Source: an uncultured Clostridia bacterium (GTDB lineage: Bacteria > Bacillota_A > Clostridia > Oscillospirales > Oscillospiraceae). From it: a stretch of DNA of 21,461 nt. Position 1 is the stretch's first letter, and each line of letters opens with the position of its first letter. A program made the translations under genes and the position numbers. The stretch spans positions 1-21,461 of the forward strand of contig CAMKAP010000007.1 of assembly GCA_946410505.1 (NCBI GenBank), in the 5' to 3' direction. Below the pieces are notes generated by a model. That model was not told the DNA's origin and did not search any database. It saw only the letters and a list, made by a program, of their open reading frames with translations. Shown in pieces: positions 1-7,833 of this stretch.

Positions 1-121
1 AAATACCCATTTTTCCCCGTTCCACCTCGGCAAGGTAGGAAACGCTGACATCCAGTTTCTCTGCAAACTTTTCGCGGGTATAACCCATCTCTTCTCTTGC
101 CTTACGGATCCGTTTGTACAT
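1..121 (-). CDS. XRE-family helix-turn-helix regulator, N-terminal part only
   Basis: Reading leftward from the ATG whose complement is at 119-121 gives 40 residues beginning MYKRIRKAREEMGY and running off the window edge. Residues about 14-37 (TREKFAEKLDVSVSYLAEVE followed by RG) match the HTH_3/XRE DNA-binding fold: a T-x-E-x-x-A first helix, a short turn, an S-x-S-Y-L recognition helix and the closing E-x-G-type helix cap. A good ribosome binding site (GAGGTG on the minus strand, complement at 128-133) lies 6 nt before the start. The gene diverges from the polysaccharide operon and shares its intergenic region, so it may control itself or that operon; this is inferred from position only. 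The C-terminal part, which would show the ligand or oligomer domain, is outside the window. Confidence 0.85.
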   Translation of the reverse strand, partial: MYKRIRKAREEMGYTREKFAEKLDVSVSYLAEVERGKMGI

Positions 122-195
122 TTTTATCACCTCGGATTACAGTATGGGTTTTTGATTTGGAAAAAAACATCAAGGAATTATGTATGCAAAACATC

Positions 196-224
196 TTGAA
201 TTACTTGCTTAATTACGTTATAAT
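196..224 (+). promoter_or_regulatory. Sigma-A-type promoter of the polysaccharide operon
   Basis: A -35 box TTGAAT (196-201) and a perfect -10 box TATAAT (219-224) are separated by 17 nt, the optimal housekeeping spacing, in a stretch clearly more AT-rich than the coding DNA around it. Transcription would start near 231, leaving a leader of about 80 nt before the chosen start of the first operon gene at 313. The leader contains a strong purine-rich stretch GGGGAGG (244-250), but the nearest ATG (252) is too close to it and opens only a 16-codon ORF. The rest of 122-312 holds no recognisable gene. Confidence 0.75.
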
Positions 225-225
225 T
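211..225. promoter_or_regulatory. Possible operator: small inverted repeat over the -10 box
   Basis: AATTA (211-215), five bases, then TAATT (221-225) form a perfect 5-bp dyad whose right arm covers most of the TATAAT box. A repressor bound here would block the promoter, and the divergent XRE regulator is the obvious candidate by position. AT-rich dyads of this size arise easily by chance, so this is only a suggestion. Confidence 0.2.
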
Positions 226-312
226 CCTATGATATGGATGAATGGGGAGGTATGCGCCGCTGCCGGCGGCGATCCTTCTGTCCCCAATTTCTACGAAAGT
301 GAAAGAACAATT

Positions 313-975
313 ATGCAGGCAACACAGGAAAAAGTGATCCTTCCCTATGAGCCTACGGAAGAATACTATGTGGAACCGGCGCAGGTGACGGAGAAGGCCG
401 GATATGCGGTGCTGAAGCGCATGTTCGACGTCCTTGCCTCTGTGTTCGGCCTGCTTGTTCTCGCGCTCCCCATGATCGTGATCGGGATCGCCGTCCGGGT
501 CTGCTCGGGAGGCTGCGTCCTTTATCGGCAGGAGCGCCTGGGAAAAGACGGCGTTCCCTTCATGATCCTCAAATTCCGCACGATGGTCAGAGACGCCGAA
601 GAGGACGGACCGCAGTGGGCGCAGGGCGAGGAGGACCCCCGGGTCACCCCGGTGGGCCGCTTCCTCCGGCGCTATCATCTGGACGAGCTGCCGCAGCTTT
701 GGAATATCCTGCGCGGCGAGATGAGCTTTGTCGGTCCGCGGCCGGAGAGGGCCGTGTTCTACGAGCAGTTTGAGCGCTACATACACGGCTTCCGGGAAAG
801 ACTGAAGGTCATCCCGGGCTTGACCGGCTACGCGCAGGTCAACGGCGGATACGATCTGCGGCCGGAGGAAAAAATCGTATACGACATGGAATATATTAAA
901 AACCGTTCTCTCGGTTTGGACATCAAGTGCATCTGGATGACCTTCGGCCTTCTGTTCCGGCATCCGGAGAGCTGA
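313..975 (+). CDS. Initiating sugar-phosphate transferase (undecaprenyl-phosphate glycosyl-1-phosphate transferase)
   Basis: This 220-aa protein belongs to the bacterial sugar transferase family (PF02397), which moves a sugar-1-phosphate from a UDP-sugar to undecaprenyl phosphate and so starts the lipid-linked repeat unit at the membrane. It is the short form, similar in size to CapM or PglC, with a single hydrophobic membrane segment (about residues 40-62) after the KRMFD motif. Family landmarks in order are the KFRTM block, DELPQLWN, SFVGPRPE and PGLTGYAQVNG. The reading frame is open further upstream to 97, but those codons overlap the promoter. ATG 313 is chosen because it lies downstream of the expected transcript start and gives a family-typical N-terminus; its ribosome binding site is weak (GAAAGTGAAAG). 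In-frame ATGs at 229 and 238 are alternatives. It is the first gene of the operon. Confidence 0.9.
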   Translation: MQATQEKVILPYEPTEEYYVEPAQVTEKAGYAVLKRMFDVLASVFGLLVLALPMIVIGIAVRVCSGGCVLYRQERLGKDGVPFMILKFRTMVRDAEEDGPQWAQGEEDPRVTPVGRFLRRYHLDELPQLWNILRGEMSFVGPRPERAVFYEQFERYIHGFRERLKVIPGLTGYAQVNGGYDLRPEEKIVYDMEYIKNRSLGLDIKCIWMTFGLLFRHPES

Positions 976-1015
976 AGGGTCGAACGCGAAGAAAACAAAG
1001 TCTGGGAAGTGAAGT

Positions 1016-1717
1016 TTGTTGAACAACAATCAGGGAAGAGAAAGCTTCGATCTGGCCGACCTGCTGCAGCAGTTTCGCAAATATATCCTGCTGTTCGTGC
1101 TGGCGGCACTGCTGTTCGGCGCCGCGGGCTTTGCCGGGACCAAGCTCTTTATCACGCCGCAGTATGAGGCGGCGGTGACGATGATCGTCAATACCCGGCA
1201 GGACAGCTCCAAGACCGTCACCAACGACAACATCACCTCCGCGCAGAATCTGGTCTCCACCTACTCGGTCATCATCAAGAGCAACACCGTGCTGGACCAG
1301 GTCATCGAGAACCTGGGGCTGGACATGAACTATCGGGAGCTCAACCGGATGGTGTATGTGAGCGCGGTGAACGATACCCAGATCATGCGCATCGCCGCGC
1401 GCAACCCGGACCGGGAGCTTGCGATGCGCATCGTCTCCCAGATCGCCGTCGTGGCGCCGGATATCATCGTCGACACGGTGGAGGCCGGCTCCTGCAAGGT
1501 CATCAGCAAGGTGATGGCGGATGAGCATTCGGTCTACCCCAATACGCTGAAAAACACACTGCTGTGCATGCTCATCGGGCTTGCCCTCGCCGTCGGCTTC
1601 ATGGCCGTCCGGGTGAGCACCAGGGCCAAAAACATCGTGGACGACAGAGACGTGCAGAAATACCTCGGGCTGCCTGTCCTCGGCGTGATTCCCGAGCTGG
1701 AAAAGGGGAAGAAATGA
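1016..1717 (+). CDS. Wzz/CpsC-like chain-length regulator and tyrosine kinase activator
   Basis: The 233-aa product has the Wzz/CapA-type layout of Gram-positive CpsC proteins. A short cytoplasmic N-terminus (SFDLADLLQQFRKY) leads into a first membrane helix at about 20-40, then an extracellular domain of about 130 residues, then a second membrane helix at about 178-198. The cytoplasmic tail ends in GLPVLGVIPELEKGKK. In this family the tail docks on the BY-kinase and switches it on, and the pair sets polymer length. No ATG is available near the start. The frame opens with TTG TTG at 1016/1019, preceded by GGGAAGTGAAG, so TTG is the likely start. The stop overlaps the kinase ATG by 4 nt, which fits stoichiometric co-expression of the two halves of the complex. 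Confidence 0.88.
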   Translation: MLNNNQGRESFDLADLLQQFRKYILLFVLAALLFGAAGFAGTKLFITPQYEAAVTMIVNTRQDSSKTVTNDNITSAQNLVSTYSVIIKSNTVLDQVIENLGLDMNYRELNRMVYVSAVNDTQIMRIAARNPDRELAMRIVSQIAVVAPDIIVDTVEAGSCKVISKVMADEHSVYPNTLKNTLLCMLIGLALAVGFMAVRVSTRAKNIVDDRDVQKYLGLPVLGVIPELEKGKK

Positions 1718-2466
1718 ACAGGCGGAACGCGAAGAAGAGAAAACAGGAGTTCTCCAGAACGCTGGAGCTCGTGAACGATCCGAACATGCCCTTCGGCTAT
1801 GTGGAGGCCTATAAATCGCTGCGCACCAATCTGAAGTTCGTGACCGCGGCGGAGGACGCCCGCAGCTTCGTCATCACAAGCGCCCTGAGCTATGAGAGCA
1901 AGAGCAACATCTGCATCAACCTGGCCGTTACGCTGGCAAGCGAGAACAAAAAGGTCATCGTGATCGACGGCGACATGCGCAAGCCCGCCATCCACAAGCT
2001 GCTGGGCGTGCAGCACGAGGGCCGCGGTCTCAGCACCCTGCTGAGCGGGGACAGCGATCTCAACAAGTGCATCCTGCACATTCAGGATTTCGGCTTCGAC
2101 ATCCTGCCGGTGGGACCGGTGCCGCCGAACCCCACGGAACTGCTCTCCCAGCCGCGGATGAAGAACCTGATCGAGGTGCTGCGCAATCACTACGATTTTC
2201 TGATCGTGGACGCCCCGCCCATCTCCGTCGTGACCGACGCCGCCATCATCGGCGGCATGGTGGACGGCGCGCTGCTGGTGGTGCGCTCCGATTACGCGCC
2301 GGTGGAGATGGTCACGCTGGCCAAGAGAAAGCTGGAGGACGTAAACGTCAAGATCTTCGGCGTGGTGCTCTCCCGCTTTGACGCGAAGAATTCCAGCGCC
2401 CACTCCGGCTACTACTATTCCTATAACGACTATTACTATTCCTACGGCGACAGGAGCGGCAAATGA
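1714..2466 (+). CDS. CpsD-like bacterial tyrosine kinase (BY-kinase)
   Basis: This 250-aa cytoplasmic ATPase-type kinase autophosphorylates on a C-terminal tyrosine cluster and works with the CpsC-like protein encoded just upstream. Landmarks are EAYKSLRTNL (31-40), a Walker A region ITSALSYESKSN with Lys63, Walker A' VIVIDGDMRKP (81-91), Walker B FLIVDAPP (162-169) and a C-terminal tail GYYYSYNDYYYSYGD (232-246) with eight tyrosines. The Walker A region is unusual: the common PGEGKST of CpsD proteins reads SYESKSN here. The catalytic lysine and the following serine remain, but the glycines are gone. The ATG at 1714 overlaps the upstream stop by 4 nt and excludes the longer open frame from 1564, which lies inside the CpsC gene in another frame. 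Identification is secure; activity is inferred. Confidence 0.92.
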   Translation: MNRRNAKKRKQEFSRTLELVNDPNMPFGYVEAYKSLRTNLKFVTAAEDARSFVITSALSYESKSNICINLAVTLASENKKVIVIDGDMRKPAIHKLLGVQHEGRGLSTLLSGDSDLNKCILHIQDFGFDILPVGPVPPNPTELLSQPRMKNLIEVLRNHYDFLIVDAPPISVVTDAAIIGGMVDGALLVVRSDYAPVEMVTLAKRKLEDVNVKIFGVVLSRFDAKNSSAHSGYYYSYNDYYYSYGDRSGK

Positions 2467-3218
2467 CGGATCTGCACTGCCATCTCCTGCCGGGGATCGA
2501 CGACGGCGCCCGCGACTGCGCCGAATCGCTCACCCTGCTCTCGGCCGAGCGGGAGGACGGTGTGGAGCGCATCGCGCTCACAAGCCACTATAACCCCGAA
2601 GCCGAGGCGCCGGAGGCGTTTATCCGCAGACGGGAGGCCGCTTTTTCCGCGCTCAGCCAGTCGCTGGCGGAGGCGGGATTTCCCGCGCCGGAATGCAAAT
2701 GCGGGGCCGAGGTCATGTTCTCCCCGCTCCTGGGCCGGATGGATGCGGAAGCACTCTGCATCGAGGGGACGCGGGTGCTGCTGCTGGAGCTGCCGGTCAC
2801 GCACCGCCCCTACTTCCTGGACGAGACGCTCTATGCGCTGCAGGAGCAGGGGATCACCCCGCTGCTTGCGCATGTGGAGCGCTATTCCTTCGTGATGGAA
2901 GACCCCGGGATCCTCTATGACTGGACGGCGGCGGGGATCCTTTCACAGGTCAATGCCGGAACGCTGATCCGTGCCAGACACGGCAGCCTGATCTGGCGGC
3001 TTCTGGACGCAAACCTCGTCCAGATCATAGCGAGCGATGCCCACTCGCCGGCGCATCGCCCTCCGAATCTTGCCGCAGGTCTGAATCAGATCCGGCTGCG
3101 GCTCGGCGAAAAGACAGCCGGACGTATCGAGGAAAACAGCGACCTGCTCTTTTCGGGGCGTGAGGTGCACGCTGCCGACATCTATCTTCCCAGACGTATC
3201 TTCGGCTTTTGGAGATAA
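2463..3218 (+). CDS. CpsB-like PHP-family tyrosine phosphatase
   Basis: The 251-aa protein is a metal-dependent PHP-domain phosphatase of the CpsB/YwqE type, which removes phosphate from the BY-kinase tyrosine tail and so completes the capsule control circuit. Visible metal-binding motifs are DLHCHLLPGIDDGA at the N-terminus (residues 3-16), the TSHYNP block (40-45, where many relatives have TPHH), CGAEV (about 80-84), LAHVERY (about 138-144) and SDAH (about 193-196). The ATG overlaps the kinase stop by 4 nt. The sequence is full length for the family. The TSHY variant replaces the second histidine of the usual His-His pair with Tyr. Confidence 0.92.
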   Translation: MTDLHCHLLPGIDDGARDCAESLTLLSAEREDGVERIALTSHYNPEAEAPEAFIRRREAAFSALSQSLAEAGFPAPECKCGAEVMFSPLLGRMDAEALCIEGTRVLLLELPVTHRPYFLDETLYALQEQGITPLLAHVERYSFVMEDPGILYDWTAAGILSQVNAGTLIRARHGSLIWRLLDANLVQIIASDAHSPAHRPPNLAAGLNQIRLRLGEKTAGRIEENSDLLFSGREVHAADIYLPRRIFGFWR

Positions 3219-3224
3219 CGCGAC

Positions 3225-4463
3225 ATGAAGAAGGACATCCTGTTTATCGACCAGTATTTTTATCCGGGCAACAACTCGTCGGCCACGCTGCCGTCGGACA
3301 CGGCGTTCCATCTGGCCGGCGCGGGCTTTTCGGTGGATACGCTCTGCGGCTACCACCGTGAATACATCACCGAGCAGAACGTCCCGCGAGAGGAGGACGT
3401 GAACGGGGTCCATATCCGTCGTCTCGCCTACCTGCAGCTGCGGCGGCGGGCCAGGCTGAGCCGCATGATCAACTATATTTCCTTCACCGCAGCGGTATTG
3501 CGGCAGCTTCCGAGGCTGAAAAACTATCGCTGCCTCGCGGTGTATACCAACCCGCCCACGCTGCCGCTGAGCGCGCTGCTGGCCAACAGGCTTTACGGCG
3601 TGCCCTTTGTCTTCGTCTCTTTTGACGTGTATCCCGAGGTGGCTTTCGCCTCCCGCAGCCTGCGGGAAAACGGGATCGTTTCCCGGACTGTGCAGCGCAT
3701 GAACCGTCGGCTGTTTCAGAGAGCCTCCGCGGTCGTTGCGCTGACGGAGGAGATGAAGCAATACCTGCTCTCCGTGCGCCCCACACTCTCGGAAGAGAGA
3801 GTTGAGGTGATCCCCAACTGGGCCCATGAGGAGAGCGGAAGCATAAAACCTGAGACTTATGAAAAATACGGCTTTCGGCCGGAACAGTTCATCGTCGGCT
3901 ATTTCGGCAATCTCGGGATCTGTCAGGACGTGGAGACGCTGCTGGAGGCCATGCGCCTGCTGCAGGATGACAGCGGGATCGCCTTCCTGATCGCCGGGCA
4001 CGGCGGAAAAAAGAAGGAATTTGACCGGCGCTGCGCCGGGATGGAGCGGGTGGTGAGCCTGGATTACCTGGTGGGCAGCGAGCTGGAGGACGCGCTGGCG
4101 ATCTGCTCCTGCGGCATCGTGAGCCTGGAGAAAGGGCTTGCGGGCACCTGCGCTCCCAGCAAGGTTTACAGTTATATGCAGAGCGGGCTTCCCACGCTTG
4201 CCATTGTGGACGAGGGTTCGTACCTCGACCGTATGGCCTGCGAAGAGAAGATCGGCCTTTCGATCCGGCAGGGGGACGCCGCAGGGCTGGCGGAGGCGAT
4301 CCGCCGCCTGGCGGAGGATCCCGGACGCTGCCGCAGCATGGGCGCAAAGGCCCGGAAACTCTATGAGACGCAGTATTCCAGACCGGTCGCCATGGGGCGC
4401 TATGAGGCGCTGTTCCGGCGTGTGATCCGGCAGAGCGGGGATGCAGGTGGAAATGAAGAATGA
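3225..4463 (+). CDS. GT4-family glycosyltransferase, WbuB-like
   Basis: A 412-aa GT-B-fold retaining glycosyltransferase. The N-terminal half contains ILFIDQYFYPGNNSSA, typical of WbuB-like enzymes, and the C-terminal Rossmann domain starts near FIVGYFGNLG. The donor-binding EX7E-type region is SLEKGLAGTCAPSKVYSYMQ (Cys309 to Pro323 hold CAPSKVYSYMQSGLP). It would add one sugar to the undecaprenyl-linked intermediate on the inner face of the membrane. The start ATG is 6 nt after the phosphatase stop with GGAGATAA upstream. Donor and linkage cannot be told from sequence alone. Confidence 0.88.
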   Translation: MKKDILFIDQYFYPGNNSSATLPSDTAFHLAGAGFSVDTLCGYHREYITEQNVPREEDVNGVHIRRLAYLQLRRRARLSRMINYISFTAAVLRQLPRLKNYRCLAVYTNPPTLPLSALLANRLYGVPFVFVSFDVYPEVAFASRSLRENGIVSRTVQRMNRRLFQRASAVVALTEEMKQYLLSVRPTLSEERVEVIPNWAHEESGSIKPETYEKYGFRPEQFIVGYFGNLGICQDVETLLEAMRLLQDDSGIAFLIAGHGGKKKEFDRRCAGMERVVSLDYLVGSELEDALAICSCGIVSLEKGLAGTCAPSKVYSYMQSGLPTLAIVDEGSYLDRMACEEKIGLSIRQGDAAGLAEAIRRLAEDPGRCRSMGAKARKLYETQYSRPVAMGRYEALFRRVIRQSGDAGGNEE

Positions 4464-5298
4464 CATCACAGCGGTGATCCTGACGAAGAATGAGGAACGG
4501 AATCTGGGCCGCTGCATCGAATCCGTGAAGGATCTGGCGGAGCGCATCGTCGTCGTCGACAGCGGCAGCACGGACAGAACGCTCCAGATCGCGCGGGAAT
4601 ACGGCGCGGATGTCTATGAGCACCCCTTCCGGCATTACGCCGATCAGTTCAACTGGGCGCTTGACCATACCGGGATCGACACTCTGTGGGTGTACCGGAT
4701 CGACGCGGACGAAGCGCCGACGCCGGAGCTGCGCGAGGAGATCGCGCGCGCCTGTGCCGCGCACAGGGACGACGATGTGAACGGCTTTCTCATGAAGCAC
4801 CGCCTGCGTTTTCTCGGGCGGGATCTGATGCACGGCGGGGCCTACCCCTTTGTGAAGATGACCGTGTTCAAGCCCCGTTTCGGCCGCTTCGAGGACCGGG
4901 CCATGGGGGAGCACGTGGTGCTCTCGCAGGGCCGCAGCCTCAGCTTTCAAAACGACTGTATCCATTATGATTTCAAGGATCTGAGCTCCTTTATCGAAAA
5001 GCACAACCTGTATGCAAGCCGGGAGGTCCTGGATTATTACGACCGCCTGTCCCGGCGGCAGGATACGCTCTACGGCCGCGCGGAGCGCACCAAGCGCCTG
5101 CGGGACGGGCTGTATTACCGGCTGCCCGCTTTTCTGAGAGCCAGACTGTACTATATCTACCGTTATTACCTTCTCTGCGGCTTCCTCGACGGGAAGCCCG
5201 GAAAGATCTACGCGTTCCTGCAGGCGTATTTCTACCGCTTCGCAGTGGATGCAAAACTGTATGAGGCAGAGCTGCTTCGGAAAGACAAGGGCCTGTGA
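4441..5298 (+). CDS. GT2-family glycosyltransferase, WaaE/KdtX-like
   Basis: This 285-aa GT-A-fold enzyme shows the standard landmarks of family 2: AVILTKNEERNLGRCIESV (11-29), VVDSGSTDRT (38-47) and the metal-binding YRIDADE (85-91). The C-terminal third is rich in Tyr, Phe and Arg (RLYYIYRYYLLCGF), as in membrane-associated WaaE-like transferases. It should add another sugar of the repeat unit. The ATG at 4441 overlaps the previous gene by 23 nt; an in-frame ATG at 4453 (MKNDIT) is equally possible. Confidence 0.87.
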   Translation: MQVEMKNDITAVILTKNEERNLGRCIESVKDLAERIVVVDSGSTDRTLQIAREYGADVYEHPFRHYADQFNWALDHTGIDTLWVYRIDADEAPTPELREEIARACAAHRDDDVNGFLMKHRLRFLGRDLMHGGAYPFVKMTVFKPRFGRFEDRAMGEHVVLSQGRSLSFQNDCIHYDFKDLSSFIEKHNLYASREVLDYYDRLSRRQDTLYGRAERTKRLRDGLYYRLPAFLRARLYYIYRYYLLCGFLDGKPGKIYAFLQAYFYRFAVDAKLYEAELLRKDKGL

Positions 5299-6416
5299 AA
5301 TACCTGTTCATCAACTCCGTATATGGGCTTAGAAGCACCGGCAAGCTCGTGGCCGCCCAGTGCCGGGAGCTGACGGCGCAGGGGCATCGCTGCTGGGCCG
5401 CCTGCGGCAGAGGCGCCGTGGAGGACGACGGGATCCCCCTGATCCGGATCGGCAGCCCCGCGGACCATGCGCTGCACGCCCTTGAGACCAGACTTCTGGA
5501 CCGGCACGGCTTCGCCTCGCGCCGCGCGACCGGGCGCTTTCTGCGCGCGGTGGAACAGATCGGGCCGGACGTGATCTGGCTTCACAATCTGCACGGCTAC
5601 TATCTGCATGTGGGCGTCCTGTTTGACTGGCTCAAGCGGCACGAGCAGATCGAGGTCCGCTGGACGCTGCACGACTGCTGGGCCTTTACCGGCCACTGCG
5701 CCTACTTTACCGTGGCCCGCTGCCAGCAGTGGAAAAGCGGCTGCAGGGCCTGCTCCCAGCTGGGGAGCTATCCCGTCTGCCGCGGGATCGGCCGTGTGAA
5801 GAAGAACTATGCAATGAAAAAGGCCGCCTTCACCGGCGTGAAAAAGCTGACGCTGATCACGCCCTCCCGGTGGCTGGCAGACCTGACGCGGGAGAGCTTT
5901 CTGCGCGAGTATCCGGTCGAGGTGGTCCGCAACGAGATCGACACGGAAATCTTCCGCCCCCGCCCGAGCGATTTCAAAGCGCAAAACGGACTGAGCGGGA
6001 AGTTCATGATCCTGGGCGTCGCGGTCGGCTGGGAAGAGACCAAGGGATTTCCGGATGTGCTGGCTCTGCGAAAGCTGCTGGACGAGCGTTTCGTGTTCGT
6101 GCTGGTGGGCCTGCGGGAAAAACAGATCCGGGAGCTCCCCGCGGGCATCCTCGGCATTACGCGCACGGTCGACCAGATCCGGCTGGCAGAGCTGTATACG
6201 GCGGCGGATGTGTTCATCAACCCCACCCATCAGGACAACTATCCCACGGTCAACCTGGAGGCCCGCGCCTGCGGCACCCCGGTCGTCACCTATGACGTGG
6301 GCGGCAGCCCGGAGAGCGCTGCGCCCGAAAACGTGGTCAGGGAAGGGGACCTGGAGGCCTTTGCCCGGCGGATCCGCGAGCTCTGCACCGCAGAGCGGGA
6401 GGACCGCCATGCTTAA
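5295..6416 (+). CDS. GT4-family glycosyltransferase
   Basis: A 373-aa GT-B-fold glycosyltransferase. Landmarks are HNLHGYYLHVG (from His97), WTLHDCWAFTGHC (123-135), a cysteine-containing stretch SGCRACSQLG, and the nucleotide-sugar binding end NPTHQDNYPTVNLEARACG with Glu322. The HNLHGYY and WTLHDCW blocks are typical of WcaC-type colanic acid/capsule GT4 enzymes. It starts with GTG whose last bases form the upstream TGA (GTGA overlap). It is the third and last glycosyltransferase of the operon, so the repeat unit probably holds about four sugars when the initiating transferase is counted. Confidence 0.88.
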   Translation: MKYLFINSVYGLRSTGKLVAAQCRELTAQGHRCWAACGRGAVEDDGIPLIRIGSPADHALHALETRLLDRHGFASRRATGRFLRAVEQIGPDVIWLHNLHGYYLHVGVLFDWLKRHEQIEVRWTLHDCWAFTGHCAYFTVARCQQWKSGCRACSQLGSYPVCRGIGRVKKNYAMKKAAFTGVKKLTLITPSRWLADLTRESFLREYPVEVVRNEIDTEIFRPRPSDFKAQNGLSGKFMILGVAVGWEETKGFPDVLALRKLLDERFVFVLVGLREKQIRELPAGILGITRTVDQIRLAELYTAADVFINPTHQDNYPTVNLEARACGTPVVTYDVGGSPESAAPENVVREGDLEAFARRIRELCTAEREDRHA

Positions 6417-7833
6417 CACCGAACGCCGCTGGCCGATGGGAGGCCTGGTTGCCCTGCTGGCTTTCCTCGGCGTCATGCTGGTATTCCAATACCATTTTAA
6501 TTATTCCTACGAAGAGACCCTTCTGTTTATCGAGATCATCGCGGTCTACTGCTGGATCGCAGGGCTTCTTTTGTACGCGAAAGCCTTCTTTGATCTCTAC
6601 CTGTTTGAACCGATCACGATCGTCTCCGCCCTCTATCTCGGGATCTTTGTGATCAAGCCGATGGTGGACCTGGGCAGCCACGATATGTACGCCCACGGCA
6701 TCTATGTGCTGCCGGGCGGCGAAAAGGCCACGCTGCTCTTCGGCCTCGGGTATACGGTCTTCTACATCGCGTACTACATGGGGCATAAGGAGCTGTGCTT
6801 CCGCGGCAGAAAGCTGATCCGCCTGCGGGAGAACACGGGGGAGATGGATCTCCGGGCAATCTATATCGCCTGGATCGCGGTCTATGTCCTGTGCATCGTG
6901 TGCATGCTGTCCCAGGGGATGAGCCTTCGCTACATCTTCTCCTTCGGCAGGGAGGGCGAGCGCATCAGCGATACCGACAGCACGCCGCTGCTGTTCCTTT
7001 CAAACTTCGGCATCACGCTCATCGCCCTCTGGATGATGATCCTGGTCCGCTCCCCGAAACGCTGGGTCAAGATCGCAACGACGCTTTTGTGCATCGTCTA
7101 TCTTCTGATGCGCAACGCCCGCTGGCTCATGCTGGTCTTCCTGGCGGCCCCCGTCGTGTATTTCTATATCCGGCGCAGGGGCGTTCCCCGCATGGTCCCC
7201 GCGCTGCTGCTCGGGACGGCGGCCCTGGCGGTGTTCGCGTGGATGCAGGTGAACCGCTACGTCCTGCACACGGGCGGCGCCATGCAGGGCTGGGGCGAAC
7301 AGGGCTTCGGGCTGGCGGTGCTTGCCGCGCCGCTGCGCACGGATCTGAACACCTACAAGACCTTCTATTCCATGGTCCTGCGCTATCCCGCGTCTTACCC
7401 CTATATGCTGGGCCGCAGCTTCCTTTACACGGTCGTGATGTTCATCCCCCGCGCCATCTGGCACGGCAAGCCCGATAACCCGATCCGGGATATGATCTAT
7501 CACGCCCTCAACGAACAGGCGAGGCGTTCCGGCACGGCGGTGGCAAACGTGGGGGAGCTGTACGCCAACTTCGGCGTGATCGGCATCCTCTGCGGCATGT
7601 ATCTTTTCGGATGGATCGCAAGCGCGGTCAAGAGAGACATGCTCCTGCCGCTGCTGGACGAGGACAGGGAGGAGAGCGACGAAGCGCGCATCCTGTATTC
7701 GCTTGTGTTCCCGCTGTTTTTCCAGTGGGTCGCCCGCGGAAACTTTAACGGCAATTTCTATCTGATGATATTTGCATATCTGCCTTTTCTGATGAACCGG
7801 ATCCTCCGCGCCCTCAGGCAGAGGCAGCATTGA
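6409..7833 (+). CDS. Wzy-like oligosaccharide repeat unit polymerase
   Basis: A 474-aa polytopic membrane protein with roughly a dozen hydrophobic segments and a large extracytoplasmic region (about residues 275-390) containing RSFLYTVVMFIPRAIWHGK and GELYANFGVIG. These are the features of the oligosaccharide repeat unit polymerase (Wzy) family, which joins flipped repeat units on the outside of the membrane. The ATG at 6409 overlaps the upstream stop by 8 nt. The frame stays open upstream to 6055, but that stretch lies over the GT4 gene in a different frame and has no membrane or Wzy features, so the longer form is rejected. Sequence divergence is normal for Wzy, so assignment rests on topology, motifs and context. 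Confidence 0.85.
   Translation: MLNTERRWPMGGLVALLAFLGVMLVFQYHFNYSYEETLLFIEIIAVYCWIAGLLLYAKAFFDLYLFEPITIVSALYLGIFVIKPMVDLGSHDMYAHGIYVLPGGEKATLLFGLGYTVFYIAYYMGHKELCFRGRKLIRLRENTGEMDLRAIYIAWIAVYVLCIVCMLSQGMSLRYIFSFGREGERISDTDSTPLLFLSNFGITLIALWMMILVRSPKRWVKIATTLLCIVYLLMRNARWLMLVFLAAPVVYFYIRRRGVPRMVPALLLGTAALAVFAWMQVNRYVLHTGGAMQGWGEQGFGLAVLAAPLRTDLNTYKTFYSMVLRYPASYPYMLGRSFLYTVVMFIPRAIWHGKPDNPIRDMIYHALNEQARRSGTAVANVGELYANFGVIGILCGMYLFGWIASAVKRDMLLPLLDEDREESDEARILYSLVFPLFFQWVARGNFNGNFYLMIFAYLPFLMNRILRALRQRQH

Noticed and set aside
97..312. An upstream start for the sugar transferase at 97
   Set aside because: It would begin upstream of the promoter and partly over the divergent regulator gene, and the added residues do not resemble the family N-terminus.
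1564..1713. A longer N-terminus for the tyrosine kinase
   Set aside because: The extension is His/Arg-rich out-of-frame CpsC sequence; ATG 1714 has the typical 4-nt overlap and family start.
6055..6408. An N-terminal extension of the Wzy-like gene
   Set aside because: It overlaps the GT4 gene in another frame and reads as Arg/Ser/Trp-rich nonsense; the ATG at 6409 gives a normal membrane protein start.
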